From contig SXIR01000033.1 of NCBI GenBank assembly GCA_005772765.1, forward strand, positions 1 through 41,614: a DNA stretch of 41,614 nt, given 5' to 3'. The notes under the pieces were generated by a model. That model was given only the letters and a program-made list of their open reading frames with translations, had not been told where the DNA came from and did not search any database. Shown piece after piece: positions 32,606-41,577 of this stretch. Position numbers and translations under genes: made by a program. Position 1 is the stretch's first letter. Every line of letters starts with the position of its first letter. The DNA is from Actinomycetota bacterium. Its GTDB lineage: Bacteria > Actinomycetota > Acidimicrobiia > IMCC26256 > PALSA-610.

Positions 32606-33964
32606 ATGACCCTCTCGACCGACGAACTCGTCGACCTCGCTCGCAAACACCTTTGGTTACATATGGCGCCCCAGACTGGCGATGCGATGACGGTCATCGA
32701 GCGCGGCGAGGGTTGCTACCTCTGGGACACCGAGGGCCGCCGCTACCTCGACGGCCTCGCGGGGCTGTTCACGGTCAACGTCGGTCACGGCCGGGCCGAC
32801 ATCGCGGCTGCGGCGACCGCGCAGGCCGGAGACCTCGCTTACTTTCCGATCTGGAGCAACGCACACCCGCGCGCCATCGAACTTGCCGCACGTCTGTGCG
32901 ATCTGGCGCCGGACAACCTGAATCGTGTGTTCTTCACGAGCGGCGGCTCCGAAGCAGTCGATACAGCGTGGAAACTTGCCCGCAACCATTTCAAGGCGAT
33001 CGGACAGCCGCAACGAACGAAGGTTGTCGCCCGCCACTACGCGTACCACGGAACGACGATGGGGGCATTGTCGATCACCGGCGTACCCGAGATTCGCAAT
33101 CAGTTCGAACCGTTGATCCCTGGCGTCTTCCACGCGCAGCCTGCGTACCCGTACCGGTGCGCGTTCTGTGACAACGCTTGTTCGCTGCAATGCGCCAACT
33201 ACATCGAGCGCATCGTGTTGGCCGAAGGGCCTGAGACCATCGCTGCGGTGTTCGTCGAACCCGTGCAGAACACCGGCGGGTCACTCGTACCCCCCGAGGG
33301 CTACATGCAGCGCGTCCGCGAGATCTGCGATGAGCACGGAATTCTGCTCGTCTCCGACGAAGTGATCTGTGCGTTCGGGCGCGTCGGCGCCTGGTTCGGC
33401 GCACAGCGGTTCGATTACGAGGCCGACATCTTGACGTTCGCCAAGGGTGTGACGAGTGGATACGCGCCCCTCGGCGGGGCGCTCGTTTCCGATCGGGTCG
33501 CAGAGCCGTTCCTCGATGGTCGAGCCGACTTCCTCCACGGGTTCACCTTTGGCGGACACCCGGTGAGTTGCGCCGTGGCGCTCGCCAACCTCGACGTGAT
33601 GGAGCGAGAAGACCTCCCCGGACGGGTGCGGGACAACGAGGCGTTGTTCCGCTCCGAACTCGACGCGCTGAGCGACATTCCGATCGTCGGCGACATTCGC
33701 GGCATCGGCTACTTCTACAGCATCGAGCTGGTTCGCAATCGCGCGACCCGAGAACACCTCTCCGAACGGGAGTGTCGTGAGGTGCTCAAGGGCTTCGTCG
33801 GACCACGCCTGCTCGACCTTGGCTTGATCTGTCGGGCCGACGATCGTGCGGAGCCCGTCGTGGTGTTGTCGCCGCCGCTGGTCGCCGGACCAGACGAGTT
33901 TGCCGAGATCGGTCGAGCGTTGCGCACCGCACTCAGCGAGGCGGCCGAGCGCATCGCGTCGTGA
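32606..33964 (+). CDS. Class III (omega) aminotransferase, second copy
   Basis: A 452-residue PLP aminotransferase. Landmarks are LDGLAGLFTVNVGHGRADIA (48-67), VFFTSGGSEAVDTAWKLAR (108-126), ARHYAYHGTTMGALSITG, AAVFVEPVQNTGG, LLVSDEVICAFGRVGAWFG (D251), and the lysine in LTFAKGVTSGYAPLGG (K280). YPYRCAFCDNACSLQCANYIE carries four cysteines (185, 188, 192, 196) in the segment where this group usually has a YRCPF motif. The ATG at 32606 begins a typical N terminus. It resembles amine- or omega-amino-acid:pyruvate transaminases more than GabT. It is only distantly similar to the aminotransferase at 15945. The following NTF2-like gene overlaps its stop (GTGA). Confidence 0.9.
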   Translation: MTLSTDELVDLARKHLWLHMAPQTGDAMTVIERGEGCYLWDTEGRRYLDGLAGLFTVNVGHGRADIAAAATAQAGDLAYFPIWSNAHPRAIELAARLCDLAPDNLNRVFFTSGGSEAVDTAWKLARNHFKAIGQPQRTKVVARHYAYHGTTMGALSITGVPEIRNQFEPLIPGVFHAQPAYPYRCAFCDNACSLQCANYIERIVLAEGPETIAAVFVEPVQNTGGSLVPPEGYMQRVREICDEHGILLVSDEVICAFGRVGAWFGAQRFDYEADILTFAKGVTSGYAPLGGALVSDRVAEPFLDGRADFLHGFTFGGHPVSCAVALANLDVMEREDLPGRVRDNEALFRSELDALSDIPIVGDIRGIGYFYSIELVRNRATREHLSERECREVLKGFVGPRLLDLGLICRADDRAEPVVVLSPPLVAGPDEFAEIGRALRTALSEAAERIAS

Positions 33965-34416
33965 CCACTTCGGTCTCCGAGCGCGAGCAGTTCGTCGCAG
34001 CGTTCGCGACCGGTTGGGCGCTCGCCGCAGGCGCGGATGCGTTCCTCACCTACTTCGTACCCGATTGGATCGATCCCGACATCGAGCTTCGCCAGCCGCT
34101 CACCCGAACGGTGCATGGACTCCCAGCATTCGAGCGGTCATTTCGTGCCGTGTTCACGGCACTTCCCGATCTGCGCGCCGAGGTGGAGGCGTGGACACCG
34201 ACCGCGACGGGCGTCGACGTCCATCTGAGGTTCTTCGCCACGTTGGGACGTTCACCGGTCGAGTTCACGTCACTCGACCGGATCGAGTTGCGTTCCGGGC
34301 GGATCCTTCGCCGTTCGGCCCGCCTCGGGCTCGGACCTCTGCTCCGCGCGGCCGTCCGTGACCGCCGAGCGCTCTGGGCACTGGTCACCCTGGCCAGAGC
34401 CGGGATCCGCCACTGA
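33961..34416 (+). CDS. NTF2/SnoaL-like protein
   Basis: A 151-residue protein that starts at a GTG overlapping the aminotransferase stop (GTGA, 33961-33964), so it is almost certainly translated from the same message. FVAAFATGWALAAGADAFLTYFVPDWIDPDIELRQPLTRTVHGLPAFERSFRAVFTALPDLRAEVEAWTPTATGVDVHLRFFAT is the cone-shaped NTF2-like fold with its HGLPAFE helix and paired strands. The C-terminal ~35 residues are basic and helical (LRRSARLGLGPLLRAAVRD). Members are small isomerases, hydrolases or binding proteins; no catalytic residue can be singled out. It probably serves the adjacent aminotransferase pathway (inference). Confidence 0.78.
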   Translation: MTTSVSEREQFVAAFATGWALAAGADAFLTYFVPDWIDPDIELRQPLTRTVHGLPAFERSFRAVFTALPDLRAEVEAWTPTATGVDVHLRFFATLGRSPVEFTSLDRIELRSGRILRRSARLGLGPLLRAAVRDRRALWALVTLARAGIRH

Positions 34417-34564
34417 GCGGCCGGCCCACCGCGCACACCCCCGAATCGTCCGAAATGCCGCGCGCATCCGGCCGGATCGCAACGGGCCGCTGGCGGCGGG
34501 AACCCGGAGGCGACGAGGATCGTCAGAGCCAGGTCGGGCACGTGCTCGGCGAGGGGAGAACATC

Positions 34565-37500
34565 GTGCCGAAGCGCGGAATCGTTGCGGTCGCCATCGTG
34601 GTTGCAGTCGCGTCCCTCGGTGCAGGCATCGGCCTCCTCGGCCGCGATGGGAGCAACTCGATCGACGATCTCACAACACCGATCCCCGGCGGACAGCCGG
34701 GTTCTGGGCAGTTCGGTATCGCCCTCAGTACCGGAAAGCCGTCCGCGCGGCCCGAGATCGGTCTGACCGTTCTCGACGGCGATCCGCTCGCCGCCGACGC
34801 GATCGACGCGGTCGTGCGACGGCTCGAACCGTTCAGCGACGATGCACCGCGACAGGATTTTCGTTTCCCGACCGAAACACTGCGCCGCCCGCGCGTCGGT
34901 TCGACCATCGACGTGCCGTTCGGCGTTGCGCCTCGCCCGCGCGTCGCACCTCCGGCCGACGGACCGCTCGAGGTCGTGCGGTTCCAACCCGAAGGCGATG
35001 TCGCAATCGCGCCGGCGCTGAGCGTCACCTTCAATCAGGCGATGATCGAGCTGGCCACGCTCGACCAACTCGACGATCTCGACGTTCCTGTCCAAGTCAC
35101 TCCGGCGCTCGCAGGTCGGTGGCGCTGGATCGGCACCCGCACTGTGCGATTCGAAGCCACCGGCGCAGTCGATCGATTGCCTATGGCCACCGACTACACC
35201 GTCACGATTCCCGAGGGCACCACGTCGATCACCGGCGGAACGCTCGCCGAGACCGTTCGGTTCGAGTTCCGCACTCCGCCGCCACAGATCGTTGCGTTCA
35301 CACCGAACGGTACCCACGTCGATCGAGAGCCCGTGCTGGTGGCGGTCTTCGATCAGCTGGTCGACCCCGACGCCGCCATCGAGTACCTCACCCTCACAGG
35401 AGACGATCGCGAGGTCGATCTGCGGCTTGCGACGGCGGACGAAATCGCGGCCGACGAACAGGCACGTGCGATCATCGAATCAACGCAACCCGGGCGTTTC
35501 ATCGCGCTGCGGCCGTCTGCGCCGCTGCCAACGGGCACGGCATTCGCGCTCGAGTTCCGAGCCGGGCTGCCATCGGCCGAAGGCACCCGGACGACCGAGC
35601 GAGCCACGACGCAGCGGTTCTCGACCTACGGTGACTTCGAGTTGGAACGTTCGTCGTGTGGTTCCGGCGACGGCTGTCGGCCCGAGGCGCGGTTCGAACT
35701 CACGTTCACCAACCCGATCGATCTCGACACGTTCGCCCAGGATCTGATCACGATCACCCCGGAGATTCCGTTCGCGGCCGGCGCCTACGGCGCCATGATC
35801 TCCATCAGCGCCGCAACCGAGCCGGACACGACCTACACCGTCACGATCGACGACACCTTGCGTGACGGGTTCGGGCAGGCACTGGTCGACAACGAACCTA
35901 TCGAGTTCGACGTCAAACGATCACGGCCGACGATACAGGCATTCGACCGGCAGATCATCACGTTGGATCCGCTCGCGGAGACACCAGCGGTGTCGGTCGT
36001 TTCGGTTGGCCACGCCGAGCTGCAAGTCGAGGTGTACGACGTCGACGTCGACGACTACGCGAGTTTCCAGCAGTACCTCACGCGCTACTGGGATAGTGCG
36101 GACACCACGCGCCCCGACGCACCCTGGACGACCCGTTCGTCGTCGACCATCGAGATCGATGGCGGTGGCATCGAACGCACCGAGACTCGCGTCGATCTGA
36201 GCGCCGACTTCGACTCGGCGTTCGGGCACCTCGTCGTCGTCGTCTCGCCGACGGTGGTCTTCGATCGCGACGATGACGACTTCTGGTCGAATCGACCGAC
36301 GATTGCGTGGGTCCAACGCACCAACATCGGCGTCGACGCGTACTCGAACGGACGCGAGCTCGTGACGTGGGCCACGGACGTACGGAACGGCTCACCGATC
36401 GCAGATGTCGCAGTGCGATTGAGTGGGCGTGGGACGCCAACCGCGACCGACGCCGAAGGCCTTGCGTCGCTCGAAATGAGCGCACAGGCGGCACGGCACC
36501 TCACCGCTCGGCTCGGACCCGACACGGCGATCCTGGCGGCGAACCAGGGCCATTGGGCGTCCCTGCCCCAGTCCGACTCGATCCTCGGCTTCTCGTTCAG
36601 CGACCGAGGCCTCTACCGACCCGGCGAAACCGCGCACGTCAAAGGTTGGTTCCGCCACTATCGAGTGGCGACGGGCCGAATCGAACGGCTCACCGACGAT
36701 CGCTCCGCGATCTGGACCGCACGAGACGCGTTCGGCAACGAACTCGCCAAGGGCACCGTCGAACTCTCGGCGGCGAGCGCGTTCGACATCGCGATCGACA
36801 TCGATGCAGGTGCCGCGCTCGGGCCGGCATCGGTGGATGTCGTCGTCAACGGTGGCGGCGGGCGCGTCGGCGCCACCAGCGCCTCGATCAGCATCGAGGA
36901 GTTCCGCCGCCCCGAGTTCGAGGTCGTCACCCGGGCTGACAGTGAGGGGCCGCACGTCCTCACCGACCCGTTGACCTTGGCCGCTGTCGCGCAGTACTTC
37001 TCGGGCGGGACCCTGCGCGACGCGCCGACGACCTGGCAGGTCACAACCCGAAACGCTACGTACACGCCGCCCAACTGGTCGGACTTCACGTTCGGCGAAT
37101 GGCAACCGTGGTGGATCGAGTCGAGCTCGTTCGATCACGACTCGGGCGTGCGCTTCGACAGCGACCTCGGATACCCCCGCCCCGACGACAGCACGACCGA
37201 GACGTACCGCGGCGCCACCGACGCCAGCGGGACGCACTACCTCCAACTCGACTTCACGGGCGAAACCCCCGACCTGCCCCAGACGGTCGCGGCGAACGCG
37301 GCGGTCGAAGACGTCAACCGTCAGCAGTTCGCGTCGAACATCGAGGTCCTCGTGCACTCGGCCGACTTGTACGTCGGGCTCCGAGGCACCCGCCAGTTCG
37401 TTCGGTCGGGCGAAGCGCTCGATGTCGAGGCGATCGTGACCGACATCGATGGCAACGTCGTTGTCGACCGCGCCGTCGAAGTGCGCGCGGCGCGCATCAC

Positions 37501-40500
37501 GTCCGAATGGCGTGACGGCGAGAGCGTCGAGACCGAACACGACGCACAGGAGTGCGCCATCACCTCGGCCGACGAACCCGTGTCGTGTTCGTTCGCGACC
37601 GACGTCGGCGGGGAATACCGGGTCACGGCAGTCGTACGCGATGACGCGGGCGGCCGCAACCGCAGCGAGCTGACCCGCTGGGTGAGCGGCCCACGCGAGG
37701 TCACGACCCGCACCGTCGAGCTCGAAACCGCGACCGTCGTTCCCGATCGTGAGGGCTACGCGCCGGGCGACACGGCCGAGCTGCTCGTGCTGGCTCCGTT
37801 CGCCGAAGGCCACGGCCGCCTCACGTTGGAGCGACCGCTCGGTGTCGAGACGATTTCGTTCGTTGTCAACGATGGTTCTGCCGTGATCGACGTCGCTCTG
37901 GGAGATCTCGATGCCCCCGATCTCGCGATGCAGGTCGACATCGCCGGCATTGCGCCTCGCCTCGCCGACGACGGTACCGAAGACCCGGCCCTCCCACCCC
38001 GTCCGGCGTTCGCATCAGCGAATCTGACGCTGCCGGTGACCCCCGTCGGGCAACGTCTCGACGTCGAGGCCGCTCCGGTGGCCGACACCGTCGAACCGGG
38101 CGCGGACACAGCAGTCACCGTGGGCGTACGGGACGCGGCTGGCAATCCCGGTCCGGCGGCCGACGTCGCCGTCGTCGTCGTCGACGAATCGGTGCTTGCA
38201 TTGACGGGCTACGAACTCGCCGATCCCCTCTCGGCGCTGATGCGGCCGAACTCGTCGGCGGGAGTCGTCGATTATCTGCGCGCAACAATGGTGCTCGACC
38301 ACCCCGACGTCTTCGCTCCGGCCCCGCCCGACGGCAGCTTCGATGACGGCGCCGCCGAAGCTGCCGACTTCGACAGATCGAACGAGGCGGGACGGACCCG
38401 CTCCGACGAGTTTTCCACGACCGCCTCGCAGTTGTATGCCGCCGCGCCTGGGCTCACGCGCATCACCGACGCGGCGATTCTCGAACGCACGAACTTCGAC
38501 GCGCTGGCGATCTTCGCGCCCGCCGTCACGACCGACGCGAACGGCAACGCCATCGTCAACGTCGCGCTGCCCGACAACCTGACCCGCTACCGAGTCATGG
38601 CCATCGCCGCCGCTGGCGACGACCAGTTCGGTGCCGGCGAGTCGAGCCTGACCGCGCGCCTCCCGCTGCAGGTCCGGCCATCGGCGCCGCGGTTCGCGAA
38701 CTTCGGCGACCGTTTCGAGTTCCCGGTCGTCGTGCAGAACCAGACCGATTCCGACGTCGTTGCCGATGTCGTACTCGAGACCTCCAACCTCGCCATTGAC
38801 GACGGATCCGCGCCGGCCGCCGGTCGGACCATCACGGTCCCGGCGGACGACCGCGTCGAGATCCGATTCCCGGTCGCCGTCGCCGATGCGGGCACCGCGC
38901 GCTATCGGGTCAGCGTCGCAAGCGGCGACCTCGCCGACAGCTCCCGCGGCGAGTTCCCGGTCTACACGCCCGCGACCAGCGAGGCGTTCGCCACCTACGG
39001 GGTCGTCGACGACGGCGCAATCGCACAACCACTGCTCACACCGACCGGCGTGATTCCGCAGTTCGGCGGGCTCGAGATCGACACCGCTTCGACGGGTGTG
39101 CAGGCCCTCACCGACGCCGTCGTCTACTTGCACGAATACCCCTACGAGTCCGCCGACGCGTACGCCAGCCGGATCACGGCGCTCGCATCGTTGCGGGACG
39201 TGTTCGCCGCGTTCACGGCCGAGGCGGTTCCCGACGCCACCGCGATCGACTCTCGGATCCGCGCCGACATCGCTGCGTTGCTCCGACTCCAGCGATCCGA
39301 CGGCACCTTCGGCTACTGGAGTGCCGTGCGCGACCCCCAGCCGTACATCACCGTGCAAGCCTTCGAAGCGTTGGCGCTGGCTCGGGCCGAGGGCTTCGAT
39401 GTCGACAACGGTGCCTACGACCGCGCGCTCGGCGTCGTTCGCACGATCGAATCGCATCTCCCCGCCGAGTGGTCGGCCGACGCGAAACGTGCCGTACGGG
39501 CCTACGCGATCAACGTTCGAGCTCGTGCGGGCGATCGCGATCCCGCGAAGGCTGCGGCGCTGTACCGCGAGGCGGATCTTCCGCTCGATGCGGTCGCGTG
39601 GATCTGGTCGTCGATCGACGACCCAGCCATCGACGCCGAGATCGAACGGACGATCCGCAACCGTGCAAACGACACGCCGGCGGCAGTGACGTTCGCCGCG
39701 GGCTACGAGGACGGCGCGCACCTCGTGCTCGCGTCCGATCGCCGCACCGACGCCATCGTGCTCGATGCACTCATCGCGCGCCGACCGGACAGCGACATGA
39801 TCCCGAAAGTCGTTGCGGGGTTGATCGGCAACCAGACCCGCGGCCGGTGGAACAACATTCAAGAGAACGGGTTCATCCTCGTCGCACTGCACCGCTACTT
39901 CGCGACCTACGAGGCGGTGTCACCCGATTTCGTGGCGCGGGTGTGGCTCGGCGACACCTACGCCGCCGAGCACGAGTTCGCGGGCCGAACGACCGATGTC
40001 CGTCACACGATCGTCCCAATGGACGAGCTCGCCGGCGACCCGGACATCGTGATCGCCAAAGACGGGCCGGGTCGGCTCTACTACCGACTCGGGCTGCGCT
40101 ACGCCCCCGATGATCTTGCACTCGACGCACGTGACGAGGGCTTTGTCGTCGAACGTACCTATGAGGGCATCGAGGAGGGCGACGTGGCCCGCGACGCCGA
40201 CGGGACCTGGCGCATTCGGGCCGGCGCCAACGTCCGGGTCCGGCTGACGATGGTTGCCGAGGCGGGCCACAACAACCTGGCGTTGGTGGATCCGTTGCCC
40301 GCCGGACTCGAAGCGGTCAACCCCGACCTTGCGACCGCGCCGCTCGTGCCGGTCGACCCCGAGGAGGACGAACGGTTCCCAGAAGTCACAAGTGTCGATG
40401 ACTTCAGAACCGACGCTGTCTTCAGTAGCCGGGTCTCCTACCCCTGGTGGCAGTGGTACGACCACGAGAACCTGCGCGACGACCGCGTCGAAATCTTCGC

Positions 40501-40651
40501 GTCATACCTGGGCGGCGGCGTCTACGAGTACACCTACATCGCTCGGGCGACCACTCCCGGCGAGTTCGTCGTCCCGCCGACCAAGGCCGAGGAGATCTAC
40601 GCGCCCGAGGTGTTCGGCCGTGCCGCATCCGATCGCGTGATCGTGGAATAG
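34565..40651 (+). CDS. Giant alpha-2-macroglobulin-family protein without thioester motif
   Basis: A 2028-residue exported protein. The GTG at 34565 has GGGGAG upstream and gives an N-terminal membrane/signal segment (KRGIVAVAIVVAVASLGAGIGLLG). MG-type beta domains follow, from SVTFNQAMIE (about residue 150) on. MG2 carries the hallmark FSFSDRGLYRPGETAHVKGWF (near 680), and the core A2M domain contains NFDALAIFAPAVTTDANGNAIVNVALPDNLTRYRVMAIAA (about 1305-1345). The alpha-helical thioester domain starts near 1500, but where a PYGCxEQ motif belongs it reads YPYESADAYASR (1525-1536). There is no Cys or Gln, so covalent trapping of proteases is impossible. It resembles YfaS-type thioester-less bacterial macroglobulins. 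No adjacent penicillin-binding protein gene. No lipobox cysteine is visible. Confidence 0.9.
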   Translation: MPKRGIVAVAIVVAVASLGAGIGLLGRDGSNSIDDLTTPIPGGQPGSGQFGIALSTGKPSARPEIGLTVLDGDPLAADAIDAVVRRLEPFSDDAPRQDFRFPTETLRRPRVGSTIDVPFGVAPRPRVAPPADGPLEVVRFQPEGDVAIAPALSVTFNQAMIELATLDQLDDLDVPVQVTPALAGRWRWIGTRTVRFEATGAVDRLPMATDYTVTIPEGTTSITGGTLAETVRFEFRTPPPQIVAFTPNGTHVDREPVLVAVFDQLVDPDAAIEYLTLTGDDREVDLRLATADEIAADEQARAIIESTQPGRFIALRPSAPLPTGTAFALEFRAGLPSAEGTRTTERATTQRFSTYGDFELERSSCGSGDGCRPEARFELTFTNPIDLDTFAQDLITITPEIPFAAGAYGAMISISAATEPDTTYTVTIDDTLRDGFGQALVDNEPIEFDVKRSRPTIQAFDRQIITLDPLAETPAVSVVSVGHAELQVEVYDVDVDDYASFQQYLTRYWDSADTTRPDAPWTTRSSSTIEIDGGGIERTETRVDLSADFDSAFGHLVVVVSPTVVFDRDDDDFWSNRPTIAWVQRTNIGVDAYSNGRELVTWATDVRNGSPIADVAVRLSGRGTPTATDAEGLASLEMSAQAARHLTARLGPDTAILAANQGHWASLPQSDSILGFSFSDRGLYRPGETAHVKGWFRHYRVATGRIERLTDDRSAIWTARDAFGNELAKGTVELSAASAFDIAIDIDAGAALGPASVDVVVNGGGGRVGATSASISIEEFRRPEFEVVTRADSEGPHVLTDPLTLAAVAQYFSGGTLRDAPTTWQVTTRNATYTPPNWSDFTFGEWQPWWIESSSFDHDSGVRFDSDLGYPRPDDSTTETYRGATDASGTHYLQLDFTGETPDLPQTVAANAAVEDVNRQQFASNIEVLVHSADLYVGLRGTRQFVRSGEALDVEAIVTDIDGNVVVDRAVEVRAARITSEWRDGESVETEHDAQECAITSADEPVSCSFATDVGGEYRVTAVVRDDAGGRNRSELTRWVSGPREVTTRTVELETATVVPDREGYAPGDTAELLVLAPFAEGHGRLTLERPLGVETISFVVNDGSAVIDVALGDLDAPDLAMQVDIAGIAPRLADDGTEDPALPPRPAFASANLTLPVTPVGQRLDVEAAPVADTVEPGADTAVTVGVRDAAGNPGPAADVAVVVVDESVLALTGYELADPLSALMRPNSSAGVVDYLRATMVLDHPDVFAPAPPDGSFDDGAAEAADFDRSNEAGRTRSDEFSTTASQLYAAAPGLTRITDAAILERTNFDALAIFAPAVTTDANGNAIVNVALPDNLTRYRVMAIAAAGDDQFGAGESSLTARLPLQVRPSAPRFANFGDRFEFPVVVQNQTDSDVVADVVLETSNLAIDDGSAPAAGRTITVPADDRVEIRFPVAVADAGTARYRVSVASGDLADSSRGEFPVYTPATSEAFATYGVVDDGAIAQPLLTPTGVIPQFGGLEIDTASTGVQALTDAVVYLHEYPYESADAYASRITALASLRDVFAAFTAEAVPDATAIDSRIRADIAALLRLQRSDGTFGYWSAVRDPQPYITVQAFEALALARAEGFDVDNGAYDRALGVVRTIESHLPAEWSADAKRAVRAYAINVRARAGDRDPAKAAALYREADLPLDAVAWIWSSIDDPAIDAEIERTIRNRANDTPAAVTFAAGYEDGAHLVLASDRRTDAIVLDALIARRPDSDMIPKVVAGLIGNQTRGRWNNIQENGFILVALHRYFATYEAVSPDFVARVWLGDTYAAEHEFAGRTTDVRHTIVPMDELAGDPDIVIAKDGPGRLYYRLGLRYAPDDLALDARDEGFVVERTYEGIEEGDVARDADGTWRIRAGANVRVRLTMVAEAGHNNLALVDPLPAGLEAVNPDLATAPLVPVDPEEDERFPEVTSVDDFRTDAVFSSRVSYPWWQWYDHENLRDDRVEIFASYLGGGVYEYTYIARATTPGEFVVPPTKAEEIYAPEVFGRAASDRVIVE

Positions 40652-40710
40652 TTCACGTCGACAAACCGAGAACGTCATTGGCCGCTCCTCTGGACGGCCT
40701 ATGCGTGAAC
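40651..40710. terminator. Possible two-tier hairpin after the macroglobulin gene
   Basis: GTTCACG (40651-40657) pairs perfectly with CGTGAAC (40704-40710), and inside it GGCCG (40680-40684) pairs with CGGCC (40695-40699). The outer stem begins at the last base of the stop codon. It could end the macroglobulin transcript or lie in the leader of the acetyltransferase gene. The pairing is seen; the function is inferred. Confidence 0.4.
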
Positions 40711-40767
40711 GAACCGCACCTGCGCCCCGAACACAACCGGGCCCGCCGTCGTGGAACAATCGTTGGT

Positions 40768-41292
40768 GTGGACGCAAGCCTCGAGCTTCACGGTCGGCAG
40801 GTAGTGCTTCGAACGACACGGCGGGATGACCGCGACGCACTCGTCGCGATCAGGTCCACCGACGAGGTGCGGAGGTGGTGGCGGGGTGACGACCTCGCGG
40901 CCGAGTTCGACGACGACCTGGGCGACGAGGAGGTCCACCGTTTCACAATCCTCGACTTGACGCACCGCACCGTCGGACTGGTGCAATACGCCGAGGAAGT
41001 CGATTCGCAGTACCGGCATGCGTCGGTCGACATCTACATCGACCCGCACGTTCACCGTCAGGGTCATGCCACGGACGCGCTTCGCACGATCGTCGAGTAT
41101 CTGTTCGATGTTCGGGGGCACCACCGGCTGACGATCGATCCCGCCGCCGACAACGAAGCAGCGATCGCGTGTTACTCGCGGATCGGCTTCGAGCCGGTCG
41201 GTGTGATGAGGTCGTACCAGCTCCAAGACGACGGCTACTGGGCCGATGGACTGTTGATGGAGCTGCTGGAGAGCGACAGGCCTACACACTGA
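40768..41292 (+). CDS. GNAT-family acetyltransferase (aminoglycoside 6'-N-acetyltransferase-like)
   Basis: A 174-residue acetyl-CoA-dependent N-acetyltransferase from the GTG at 40768. The fold is read from VVLRTTRRDDRDALVAI (strand 1/helix 1), VGLVQYAEEVDSQYRHASVDIYIDPHVHRQGHATDALRTIVEYLF (with the R/Q-x-x-G-x-A acetyl-CoA loop), and HHRLTIDPAADNEAAIACYSRIGFEPVGVMRSYQLQDDGYWADGLLMELL. The last segment is typical of the group that contains AAC(6')-type enzymes, but many chromosomal members have other amine substrates and resistance is not implied. It is separated from the macroglobulin gene by 116 bases that contain a hairpin. Confidence 0.86.
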   Translation: MDASLELHGRQVVLRTTRRDDRDALVAIRSTDEVRRWWRGDDLAAEFDDDLGDEEVHRFTILDLTHRTVGLVQYAEEVDSQYRHASVDIYIDPHVHRQGHATDALRTIVEYLFDVRGHHRLTIDPAADNEAAIACYSRIGFEPVGVMRSYQLQDDGYWADGLLMELLESDRPTH

Positions 41293-41511
41293 TCGATTGC
41301 AGTCGTGCCTGAGCGTCGTGTCGCTTTCCTGCATGAACTGATTGGCAGCATCGCAAACGGGGCTGCCGCGCGTTGACCTGACCGTTGGTCGGGCTGCCGT
41401 TGCGGCCGTGAGGCGTCAGGATGGTTTCGCCAACCATCGCAGCGATCGCCGACCGACCTTGCAGCCTCGGCGGGCGTTTCGTGCCGCAGTGTCAGCGTCG
41501 CAGCACGATCC

Positions 41512-41554
41512 GACCTGGACCTGCTTGGAGTGTCTGACCTGGACCTTCTTGGAG
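41512..41554. repeat. Two direct copies of a 19-base motif next to a tRNA 3' end
   Basis: GACCTGGACCTGCTTGGAG (41512-41530) and GACCTGGACCTTCTTGGAG (41536-41554) differ at one base, with a 24-base period. The second copy runs into the CCA end of the tRNA fragment. The stretch 41293-41511 before it holds no gene I can support. Confidence 0.7.
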
Positions 41555-41577
41555 CGGACGACGGGATTCGAACCCGC
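41550..41577 (-). tRNA. 3' fragment of a tRNA gene (probably tRNA-Gly), possible attachment site
   Basis: On the minus strand this reads as a T arm (GCGGG-TTCGAAT-CCCGT), the acceptor 3' strand CGTCCGC, discriminator T and an encoded CCA. These are the last 28 bases of a tRNA. U73 and the implied GCGGACG 5' strand fit tRNA-Gly best, but no anticodon is present to prove it. Upstream of the T arm the sequence turns AT-rich and forms no anticodon arm. The break inside a tRNA 3' end is the usual footprint of a tyrosine-integrase element. Confidence 0.72.

Noticed and set aside
38015-39892. A 625-codon open frame on the minus strand
   Set aside because: It is antisense to the A2M and helical domains of the macroglobulin gene, with a composition typical of mirrored codons.
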